Shown: positions 22,601 to 32,837 of the stretch, in pieces
Layout: each line of letters opens with the position of its first letter
Numbering within the stretch: position 1 is the stretch's first letter
Assembly: GCA_964036195.1 (NCBI GenBank)
Contig: OZ038459.1
Coordinates: 15,187,206-15,251,205 of the forward strand
DNA from: Sphaerolaimus hirsutus
Taxonomy: Eukaryota; Nematoda; Chromadorea; Monhysterida; Sphaerolaimidae
Length of the DNA stretch: 64,000 nt
Reading direction: 5' to 3'
Program-made: the position numbers and the translations under genes
The notes under the pieces: generated by a model
Databases searched by the model: none
Told to the model about the DNA's origin: nothing
Seen by the model: only the letters and a program-made list of their open reading frames with translations

Positions 22601-25600
22601 TTATTTTTGTTATACAGGTTTCCAGAATCACCCAAATTAGAGGGCAATTATGCAATCAATGATCTATTGGCCAAATCGGAGCATTTATTGGAAGGTGTGG
22701 CCAAACAACCAGAACACTTGGAGTTTGACAAAAATGGTCAGTGGTTGGGGTGAAATAGTTTGCTCTACTGATTATGGAAATTATTCACGCGGGGGCACCG
22801 TAGGGGTCTGCTCACCCTGAAACACAGGACAAAATGATGGACCAATTTCACCAAAACATATAATTGATGCGTCCACTTCTAGATATCGATAAATCCAAAA
22901 ATTTGAAAACTTTCGAAAACTAGAACTAAGCAGAACTAGCTGTTGCCGATGCCCAACAACGTGTAGTAGTATTCTGTAAAAGTTCAAACAACTACTACAA
23001 ATACACACTCGGCCTATGCACACCAGTTGAGAATAGAATTTTCAAAGCTGATAAGTTTGTTTTGAACACATTTTAGATTATTGTATTGAGGCGCCTGTCA
23101 ACTACTTATGATGAAGATCAAATGATATACTATGGTAAACTAGTTTACAAAACTGATTTTTCAGCAATGAAGTTTTCAGTTGTCAACTAGTGACAGTGTG
23201 CGCAGGAACACTCTTTCAAACAAAACTATAATGTCTAATGATAATTATAATAAAGTCAAATAATGCTTGTTGTACAGTTGGAAGTTGGAGGTTGGAGTTT
23301 CGGAAACACACAATACACTATGAACCGTAACATTTTCACAGGCGCCTTCTACACTGGCTTGTCAGATGGAAGAATAGTAAAGATTGAAGATGGAAAAATT
23401 GTTCAAAGCTGGAGATCGCGAGACGGAATTCCCGTTGAAAAATGTGGCAAGTTGCCAACAGTCAAAAACAAGATAATCAAATTGAAAGTGTAAAAAAAGA
23501 TTAGTCCATTTCAGGTACATTCGAAACGGAGCCACTGTGTGGAAGACCACTGGGGCTAAAATTGAATTCTGATGAAACCGGTTTGTATGTAGTGGATACC
23601 CATTATGGCATACAGTTTTTGGATTTTTCAACAGGTTTCTTCCAAATTTCCCAAAAAATTCTATACTTTTTGTTGAAACCGCCCATAAAAATCGTAAAAA
23701 AATTCCAGGAAGTTTCAAATTGGTGCTGCCAACTGAAGTGCGCGTAAAAGATAAAGAAGCTCATTTCATGAATAGCCTAGAGGTTCTGAATGGTTCAATT
23801 TTTATTGTCTCCCATTCAAGTTCGAAATGGGACCGGAGATATTATCCGTATGTACTTATGGAAGCAATGCCAGACTCCAGGTAGTTTTTGTTCAATTTTA
23901 CGATCTTTACATTTTAGAATTTTCGTAAAATGGAAATTCTTGTTCTAAATACATTTTTTGATTCCGCGGCGGGAAAATATTTCTCAAAATAGGTGTTTTT
24001 GCAAAATGATTGTGATAATAATAACTGCCCACCAGTATATAAAGTTTGAAGGAATTTCAAACTAGATAGAATATCCGTTGCTGGCCTAATTCTTAAATCG
24101 GCACATTTTATAATTCGCAATCAAGATTTGGCAGAATGAAGAAACATTCCACAATTTCGCCTCTAAATTATCTAACCTTCTCACAGGGTGATAGCATACA
24201 ACATAAAAACTGGATTGTCATGGGAATTATTGAATAACCTGTATTTTGCAAACGGTTTGGCAGTGCTCAATGATGGAGAACAATTGCTTGTGGCAGAAAC
24301 AACTATGTTTAGGATAAGAAGGTTGGCAGAGCAATTTCGTTGGCCCTGTGCCTGTAGACATGTAAACCCGCTCGACACGTAGGTTAAATATATTTATGGC
24401 AACTAAAATTAGTATATAACCATGTCCCCCATCACAGACCCTACAATGGGTTTAGATGTCTAGTGGGTTTAGATGTCTGAGCAGCCGTCATTTTGTCCGC
24501 TTTTACACAATCAAACAAATCCCCCCCACCCAAAAAATCAGGTTGTATCTCAAAGGACCACAGAAAGGAAAATACAATGTCTTTGCAGTTTTACCTTGCC
24601 ACCCAGACAATTTATCACTGAGCAAAGATGGAAAAACCTTGTGGGTTGCATGTGCCATGATAAGAACAGGAATGCATGACTACTTTAAGGACAAGCCGAG
24701 GTTGAGGAAACTTTTGACGAAGGTAAATTGTGCTGCGGCGAATTTTTCAGTCACCATCATTGGGGTTAGGGTGAGCGATATAAATCAGTATTTACCATAG
24801 TGAACATCTAAAAAATAGTATCGAATTCAATTTCAAAACTTTTTGAAAAACTTTGAAAACATTGAAAAGTCCCGATCCCCACATATTTATTTTGATAACC
24901 TTCCCACACCATTCCAGATCCTCACAATTCAACAAATAACACAACTCATGCACAAATTTGGCAAAAAGCACGGATTAGTGATTGGACTTGATCCAAATAC
25001 CGGTGAAGTAATCAAGACATTACATGACCCAAATTTTCAATCAATCTCCGGCTGTTCACATGTGGTGGAAAATGATGGGTATTTGTATTGTGGGAGTGTG
25101 GTATATGATTATATTGGAAGGTTGAAATTGTGATACCCTTAAGGATTCGGGATTTTTTAAGATTTATTTTACTTTAGAAGTTCATTAATGTTAAGACCAA
25201 CGATATATTATCAAAGCATTCCATTCTATGGGTGAATCAGTAAACTATTTACTCGTTAATTCTCATTATTATTCGATTTGCTCAGTCCAGATGTTTTACG
25301 CAAAAGACGAAAAAAACAGGTAGAAAAAGCAGCGCCGCGCTTCATTAATGGCGCATGAAATTCCGGGATATTCTGCCAATTTATCACCGCCCGTCAATAA
25401 ATTAGGCCCACAATTTACCACTCTACACTCAACCCCCCAAAAAGTACAAACTCCGCCCAGCCGACCAACCCCTGACAGCGGCGGGGAAGGGATTCGCAAA
25501 CAGGTCGATATACTCGGCTTCGCGCTTGGCCGGGTTCTTGTCGCCCCTGTACAGGATCTGGACGGCTCCCTTGGCGCCCATGACGGCCACCTCGGCCGTG

Positions 25601-28600
25601 GGCCACGCGTAGTTCGTGTCGCCTCTGGAATGATGGAATAGCGCAAATGTTCAGCAGGTTTTCAGGTGTGGACGTTATTGTGCCCCAGGAATTTTATAGT
25701 GGTCCCGATAAGCGATGAAAAAACGTTGTTTTTCAATAACCTGGGTATGAAAAAACAACGTTTTTTGATAATAGTGTCTTTTCAGGGGCTCTATTATATT
25801 TCCAAAGGCCTATTATTACATTTCAAAGGCCTATTATACTGGTCCCGATTAGGGTTGGCCGATGTTTTTTTTTAAACGTTTTTTTTTTTTTTAAACGTTT
25901 TTTTTTTTTTTTAAACATGACGTCCGAAATGTTTTTTTTTAAAAAAAAACATCGGCCGAAATTTTTAGTACTAAGCACTAGGTATTTTGCAAAATTTTTG
26001 CGCGCAAGCGCGCAATTTCACACACAAATTGACATTGGTGGTTGTTTTCATTGGTTTTGTTGCATTTTTAGTATCAAAACATCCATTTCTATGTGCTACC
26101 ATGGGTGAATAAGCCGACATATGTTGCTGTGATATATAATATTGAGGTAATGTGCTTCCATGTACCTCCACAGTGTGTAGCTTCACTCCCAAAGTAACAA
26201 CCTCCTTTTATAACCTTGTTTGATCACCATTCCGTGCCAAACTTTACCTGAAGTCACGAACATTTGACTATAAGGCGATATACGAACGATATGTCGACGA
26301 AAAATGGATATTTTTGACACAAATCACCACTTATAATGCTATCCCATGGCTCCACAGCCATTATATGGTCATATTTAACATCACAGAGTATTGCCAGTGT
26401 CTGATATACCTATATATGTTGACACTAGGTCATATCTGGGAGCTTTTAAAAAAAAACATCGAGTTAAAAAAAAACGTTTTTTTTCCAACCCTAGTCCCGA
26501 TACCTCAATCCCGGTCCCGGTAGATGGTTCAGCGAAAGTGCGGGACTGAGGCGGTACCGGTCATGGTCCCGACGGGCCAGGCCTCCTACGCACAAACGCC
26601 CGGCGCGCACAAACGCCCGGCACGCACAAAATTGAGCCCGCCACGCACAAATGCCCGGTACGCACAAATCTGATGCTCTGTGCATACCGGGCATTTGTGC
26701 ATACCGGTAGGGTTGGGACGATATATTGTATTGAATATTGGATATCGACCATTTTTTCATATCGAATATAGTATATCGATATCGAAAATTTTAAAAAAAT
26801 ATCGAATATCGACCATTTTTTCGATATTCTGACAGTCATTTTGACATATTTGTGATCCCCCAAAAATGGCTGAAGCCAACAAAAATTGGACGCTGCAGCA
26901 AAACATATGTATGCTTTTGAATGCACAAAGTAATATATCATATAAATACCATACCATTTTCACATTGAGCTATCAAAAGTAGGATATCATTTCACTGGTA
27001 ATGTATACACATCCTAACAAAATGTAGGCTACTAACACAGCAAACTGCAGCATGAGGAAGCAATTTCATCAAACCTTTGCATGGCAGCGTGGCTAAAATT
27101 TTTCGGCTGTTTTTTATTATTAATGACAACCTTTCAAACTTATAAGCCGCGGCACGCACACAGCTACAGTTTTGTGCATACCGGGCGTTTGTGCGTACCG
27201 GACTTTCATTTTGTGCGTGCCAGGCGTTTGTGCGCGCCGGGCGTTTGTGCGTACAGGTGCGGAGCCGTCCCGACACCCAAGTTCCGGTCCCGGCCCCGAT
27301 ATCATGAAAATGTCAGTCACGGTCCCGGTAAGATGCGCCAATCCCGGTCTCGATATGATAAGCTTTACAGGCACATGCCCTCTATCAAAGGCAAGGCACA
27401 AACTTCCCAATAAAAAGTTACAATAGTTGAAAGTTCACACCTGAGATGTTTCGAGCTCATGACGTCATAGGCACCACCGTAAGCCTTGCGGGTGATTATG
27501 GTAATCTTCGGTACGGTAGCCTCAGCGTAAGCGTAAATCAACTTGGCACCGTGTTTGATGATGCCGTTGTGCTCCTGTATTCGAGAAAGTTTTTATTTAC
27601 CTAGTAAACTGCGCCAGAAACTGGTTAATAACTATGTACCAAATATACATTGTTATTTACAATGGATGGATAAACGCCGTTCTATTTAGTTTTTGGACAA
27701 CTTTTTACCTAACGTTTTATTGGAGGTGCTGTTCTATTGGAAGCTACGGTTATATTTTTCAGCGATTTTTGATCCATTTTTCAATTGAGCGTGGTTTCAT
27801 TTTTTTTTTAAACTTGGTCAATGTTTTTATGAACGCATTTATTTATAAAAATGGAAAACAAATAAATAGAGAATCAATATCATCGCTTTCAATAATTTGA
27901 ACATTTTTGCTATCCATTTTCGCATATTTTTGTCTTTTGACACTCTTACAAAATAATTACTACCTGCCACACGATTAGAAGCTGCCATTCTATTGATGTT
28001 GGCAAATTGCTGTACTGTATCTTTGATGTTGGCAAATTGCTGTACTGTATCTTTGATGTTGGCAAATTGGGGACACATATCAACCAAAGTCTAATAAACA
28101 CACATTAAAGAACAACTAAAGAAAAATCATAAAAATCCGACCCCGCCAACCTGATGGGTTCCAGGCAAAAATCCGGGCACATCCACCAGAGTCACCAACG
28201 GAATATTGAAAGCGTCGCAGAATCTGACAAATCTGGCGCCTTTGATACTCGAATTGATGTCCAGACAGCCGGCGGCGAATTTTGGATTGTTGCCAATAAT
28301 TCCCACGGTGCGTCCATTGATGCGCGCGAAGCCCACGGTGATGTTCTTGGCGTAGTCCTTGTGGATCTCGAAGTACTGGTGCTCGTCGACCATCTGTATG
28401 AGTGGTGGGTGGCACTTGACTTTTCAACTGATTTTAGGTTTTAATTTTAATCAGATTTTAATTTAAAAAGCATTATGAAAACTCGATTAAAAAAATCACG
28501 GCGCTAGAAAAATTAGTTTTTCCAACCCTACTGACTGATAACAAAATTAAATCAAGTGCGTCACTCACTTATTGGGGTGATAAATAATTTTAATACAGAA

Positions 28601-31600
28601 TTTCTCCTTAACATTGAATTTCTTTTGACCCAGAACTAAAACTTAACTCGCCACGTAGCGAACATTGAGAAACAAAATACCTATACACCTGACTTTTTGT
28701 GTTACAATAAATATGAAAAATCCATTCGAAACCCGAACCAAAGCACTCGACCAAACCCAATTCGACTAAAAACACTTTCAACATATCCGATTAAACATCC
28801 CAAATCTCAAAAACCCATTTCCCCACACCAAATAACCCCCCCCCCAAACGCACGGGCAAAATCACATCCAACATGTTATACGCGTCGGTAGTTTTCAGCG
28901 GCACCACAGTTCTGAGCGAGTGCACGGTCCTATCCCAAGGGTCGTCGGACTCGCGCTGCGGCGCCGGGTTCTTGTTCGACATGGGCAGGAAATTCATGAA
29001 CGAACGGCACTCGGCGATCGTTTCGATGTCGTTGTCGAATGCGGCGTGAGCCACGCCTGGCGGGAAAATTGGCGATTTTTAGCAAAAATTTGGTGAAAAT
29101 TCTAAAAAGTCGAACCAGATAGCTAGATAGCTGGGCGATTTGGGGTCAGGGGATAGTTGCCAAAAAAAATTACCTCCGGATATCTGATAGATAGATAGAT
29201 AGATAGATGATCGATTTTCTTATCGGGGGGGGGGTGGGAGGGGGCATCATCCCACTTGAGAACACTGGTACGTTCAAAATCGCGGCTTTCACCTATACAC
29301 ATGTTTATATATCTATTTTTAGCCTATTTGAGCTACTTTTAACCTGTTTTTAGCGGTTTTTCCCCTTTCGGCCTTCTATGCACTGAAAAAGCCCAATTAT
29401 TTTGCCCCCGGTAGCCCCCCCCCCAAAAAAAAATTTTCAGCTATCTATCCCTCCGGAGGAGCGATTTGCGATTTGCCTCCCAGTGAAACAAGCCAACCAC
29501 CAAACCACAAAAAAGCCCCCCCCCCTCCACTGACCGCTGATCTGCGTGTGCGCCCTGGCTCCGCCCAATTCCTCCTGCGTCACGTCCTCGTTGGTGACCG
29601 CCTTGATCACGTCCGGCCCCGTGATGAACAGGTAGCTCGTGTCGCGCACCATGAACGTGAAGTCGGTCAGCGCGGGCGAGTACACGGCGCCGCCGGCGCA
29701 CGGCCCGCAGATTAGAGATATCTGGGGGGGATATGTTTGAAAAAATTGAATGGGAAAATTGAGCGACGCGCGCAGGGAAAGATCAATGAAAGTTGCTACC
29801 CAGGGGGCAGTCCCAGACCCCGTAAAGTGTAAAGTAGAGTGTAAAGTAGTGTCAAGGTTCATGTAAAGACTCAATCAAAAGAAAAAAGAAAATATTTTAT
29901 TACTGATCTTTACATCACATTTACACTTTTACAGGGTCTGGAACTGGCACCAGGGTTCTTCCATGATGCGCGGAGTGTACCTACGTCTCAAATTTTTATG
30001 TAGCCGTAGAATGAATGGGTGAACTGGCGCCAGTTAGGTAAGTGACAAGAAATAGTGGCAAATATCGTGTTCGGTAGAATTCTTATCTCCGCTCTAGTCT
30101 TTAGTTGCGCGTCAAAAAAAACATTTGGACGCATATCAATATTTCACTGTGCCGGGCAGTTTTATAGAAATTCAAAAAACCACTCAGACCCTAAAAACGC
30201 ATCCCATCCAAGCCATCAACCAACTTGCGGAATCACTCCAGACGCCATAACATTGCGCTGGAAAATGTCCGCGTACCCAGCCAATGAGTCGACTCCCTCC
30301 TGAATCCTGGCACCCCCGCTGTCGTTGATTCCGATCAGAGGGGCGCCCACGTCCATGGCCGCGTCCATCACTTTGCAGATCTTGTTGGCGTGCGCCGCCG
30401 ACAAAGAGCCACCGAATACGGTGAAGTCCTGTGGGTGGGTGGTTAGGGGCGTGAGAGAGGTTCGGAAACTTGTGAGTTGATGGGAACTTGCCTGGCTGAA
30501 CAGGAACACAGTGCGGCCGAAAATCTTGCCGCGTCCGGTGACCACGCTGTCGCCGGCGAACTGAGAGGGCAATTAATTAACTGAATTGCCAAACTTTTTA
30601 ATTGAATGTGAACGTAATTATGAAGCCATCTCTGTACCCTGTCAAGTGGTTACTTTCAGAAATACTTCCTAAAAAAGTTGTACACATCGCCACAAAAAAT
30701 ATTACCTGTCAGTATATTTTGGAGTTGACATTTAACTAAACATTTTCTTTACTTTAACATTTAACGGTTAAAGCAATGTGGGCTTGTTCAGTGTTCAAAC
30801 AATCGCACCTTTTTGTTCTGCATGCCAAAATCGTTGCAGAAGTGCTCGACGAACATGTCGTATTCGATGAAGGTGCCCGGGTCGCACAGCAGCAGGGCAC
30901 GCTCGCGCGCCGTCAGCTTGCCCTGAAACGTACGCGAAATAATCAACCTCCAAACCTCACCAAAACCTTGGCACATTGCCAAAAACGGCATCTGCTGTCT
31001 TCCAGTGTAACAATTACTCTCACAAAGTATAACTTTTACGTTTCGCATGAAAAAGCACCCACTTTTACATATTCTTGAACAAAGTACTCACTTAACATTT
31101 TCCAAGGAAAAAAAGTACCCGATTTGACATTTTCGTGAGAAAAAGGAATTTTACTCACACGTACTCATGTACGGATAAAAAGTATTTTACGTTTTCTGTA
31201 CTCAGCGGTCAGTAAAAAAGTACTTTACATAAACATCCAAAAAAGTACCGCACTCTCACAACTCTATCCCCAAACCCCACCCACCCTAGCATGTTGCGCG
31301 TCGATTCTCTTCTGACCACCACCCAACTTAGCCTGGGCCCTTTTCTGGCGGATCACCCTTTGCACCTTGACAGTCTGACCTATCTCGGACGAGGCGGCGT
31401 CCTTGGCGCTCGCGTCCGTGCACAGGAGCGACTTGGTGCCGGATAGGGTGCTGGCCGACCACGCTTGTCTGAGAGGGGATTTTTTGCTGGTTTTGGATTG
31501 TGATGGTAGATGGATTTGGTGTGGATACCTAGTTTGGAAATGAGACCTGCACTTGATGACTTTACATTTTTTGGACGAAACAAAAGCCTTTCCATCGATT

Positions 31601-31788
31601 TCAAAATTTCACAAATGTAGCTTCATTTCAAACAAACATCATTACAAAACCTAATTCAATTGTCCACATAGCACGTCCCAGTTTCAATGGTAAATTGCAT
31701 TTGATTTTTGACACCATATTCAAAAGTACAATATGCACACGAACCTGCACAGCTGCGGATAGAGGGACAACGATCTCGCCAGTGCCAT
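19603..31788 (-). CDS. PCCB: Propionyl-CoA carboxylase beta chain, mitochondrial
   Basis: Eleven exons on the minus strand (31788-31745, 31468-31285, 30922-30809, 30560-30492, 30428-30225, 29721-29535, 29056-28854, 28393-28151, 27574-27441, 25624-25470, 19724-19603) keep phase throughout and give 552 aa, close to the human 539. It is the biotin-dependent carboxyltransferase subunit that makes methylmalonyl-CoA from propionyl-CoA in the mitochondrial matrix, working with PCCA. The first 30 residues are Arg/Ser-rich and almost free of acids, as in a transit peptide. Hallmarks are LTARER (79-84), GGARIQEG (175-182), [12 protein letters not shown] (211-222), [25 protein letters not shown] and the C-terminal WKKHGNIPL. 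The last intron (25469-19725, 5.7 kb) contains the whole APMAP-like gene on the other strand. Intron 4 has a GC donor. Confidence 0.96.
19750..20202. repeat. hAT-like MITE in the last PCCB intron
   Basis: Ends CAAGGACGTATCCAGG and CCTGGATACGTCCCTG are inverted repeats, flanked on both sides by GTTGTCAA, an exact 8-bp target duplication. The interior has G and C tracts and GCGCCATGGCGC words. A 1.6 kb relative lies at 37280-38883. It sits 26 bp upstream of the terminal PCCB exon. Confidence 0.8.
20514..20713. repeat. CCWGG-target MITE
   Basis: GGGGGCAGTCCCGAGCCCTGTAAAG at the left is mirrored by TTTACAGAGCATGGGACTGCC at the right. The interior has TGTCAAAGGTCATGCAAAATG-type words. It lies in the last PCCB intron, upstream of the nested APMAP-like gene. 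Confidence 0.6.
21809..25133 (+). CDS. APMAP: Adipocyte plasma membrane-associated protein-like (strictosidine synthase-like)
   Basis: Exons 21809-21930, 22407-22505, 22618-22736, 23342-23446, 23515-23634, 23709-23880, 24187-24321, 24542-24722 and 24918-25133 join in phase to give 422 aa (human 416). A charged, Ser-rich cytosolic tail (1-41) is followed by one membrane helix (about 43-62, [15 protein letters not shown]), so it is a type II membrane protein. The lumenal part follows the six-bladed propeller of the strictosidine synthase/paraoxonase group: [41 protein letters not shown] (225-234), [19 protein letters not shown] (280-291), CHPDNLSL. Family members are membrane-bound arylesterase-like proteins; the substrate here is unknown. 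Introns 2 and 4 start with GC. The whole gene lies antisense within a PCCB intron, so transcription could interfere with it. Confidence 0.93.
21950..22385. repeat. GATAGATAGCTGG / C-tract repeat filling APMAP intron 1
   Basis: G tracts flank AGCGATTTTGAGCG and GATAGATAGATAGCTGG words. Relatives lie at about 15890-16080, 29070-29460, 34960-35230 and 63210-63590. Ends were not resolved. The long minus-strand open frame here is antisense to this repeat and is not a gene. Confidence 0.5.
25850..26493. repeat. hAT-like MITE with AAACGTTTTT interior
   Basis: Inverted ends TAGGGTTGGCCGATG and its diverged complement TTTCCAACCCTA are flanked on both sides by GTCCCGAT, an exact 8-bp duplication. The interior iterates AAACGTTTTTTT near the ends. 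A nearly identical copy is at 45765-46428, so both are young. It lies in PCCB intron 9. Confidence 0.85.
26570..27360. repeat. CGCACAAACGCCCGG-word repeat with nested CGATAT element
   Basis: Inverted blocks of GCGCACAAACGCCCGG (26580-26707) and CCGGGCGTTTGTGCGTAC (27170-27260) flank a piece beginning TAGGGTTGGGACGATAT at 26708, the left end of the CGATAT hAT-like family. The right end of that inner element was not found. GTCCCGG words lie outside. It is in PCCB intron 9. Confidence 0.45.
27990..28076. repeat. 30-bp minisatellite in PCCB intron 8
   Basis: About 2.8 copies of a 30-bp unit beginning TTGATGTTGGCAAATTGC and ending TGTACTGTATCT, nearly identical to one another, between PCCB exons 9 and 8. 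Confidence 0.75.
29803..29955. repeat. CCWGG-target MITE in PCCB intron 5
   Basis: CCAGG flanks both ends; the left terminus GGGCAGTCCCAGACCCCGTAA and the right terminus ACAGGGTCTGGAACTGGCA are inverted repeats. At about 150 bp this is one of the shortest copies. It lies inside a larger intron and does not form the splice sites. Confidence 0.7.
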
Positions 31789-32837
31789 GATGGACGCTGT
31801 TTAGCGAATGGAGGGAGTGACTGCGAGTTTTTTGGGGGTAAAATTTATTTTCGATTTATTTTTCACCCGCTGGAAACTGGGCATTAACAGTTCTTAAATA
31901 GTGAAGAGTTTCTTAAGATAGCTTGTAAGAAATCGCGCGCGTTTATCGACGGGAAAATATTTGATGCTAGAACCGAAAGCAAGCAGATACAGTGTGATCC
32001 AAATATCCCAAACCAAATGCTCGAAGAATTTACAATAGGTCACACTGTAGTATCTATGTGAAAATACACAGTAACTCGAAAAATATTCAGCATTACTTCC
32101 GCACGCAAAATGTAGGTAGGGAATAGAAACCGAACGGAATAAGCGTAAACAACTGAAAGAGTTTCGGGCAGCGAAATCCGGGAACAGCTGACGCGCCGGG
32201 CTTTACAAAAATTGGATCCTGGTGCACGTTGCTAAAAATATTTACAAGTCTGAAAAATACTCCGAATAAAAAAACATCAGAAATAGATGTGAAAAAAACG
32301 TAGATACTCAGAAAGGATCAAAACAGAATGATAGGCGATATTAGACGATTACATAAGTTAACGAGTGGGTCGTAAATTGTAGGAGAGCTCAGTATTACGG
32401 ATCGGGTCACGTATTGGAACTTGGCCCACCTTCGAATGACCGGTTGCGCATTGTACGAACGAGAGTTTTTACCCAACTTTGGCTCAAAATCTTAAAAATT
32501 TACTGCAATTTTTCACCTTCATAATTGCTATTTTTTGTCTTTTTATACATGGTTTCTTCTATTTCATGGTCATATACCTAATTTAAAAAAATTTTGGTCT
32601 ATTTTATTTATATTAATAGCTAATTCGAAATTTTGGCTGGCTGCCAAGTACTTATACGTGGTTTACATTATTTCGAAACAGTAACTGTGCCTTAAAAAAG
32701 TGACCGCAGCAGGAACAGTTCGACCTAGAAAATCAGGTACAAACGCTACCAGCACCCTGCGCGCACGGAAAAGGGCCAGTTGTAGAAAAAGAAAATAATC
32801 TTACCTGCTACTGACGGCAAAAAACTGCACAATCAGC
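31789..32837. promoter_or_regulatory. Intergenic region between divergent PCCB and GID4
   Basis: The start codons of PCCB (minus) and GID4 (plus) are 1.05 kb apart, facing away from each other. The region holds few recognisable MITEs compared with the rest of the window, and contains mixed AT-rich unique sequence. A shared or bidirectional promoter is plausible but no element is recognised with confidence. Confidence 0.35.

Noticed and set aside
25296-25469. Candidate PCCB last exon reading [15 protein letters not shown] on the minus strand
   Set aside because: It fits the phase but lacks the conserved C-terminal motif; the true terminal exon with WKKHGNIPL was found at 19724-19603.
27990-28076. 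CRISPR-like short direct repeats
   Set aside because: Units are directly adjacent with no unique spacers, and the context is a eukaryotic intron; it is a minisatellite.
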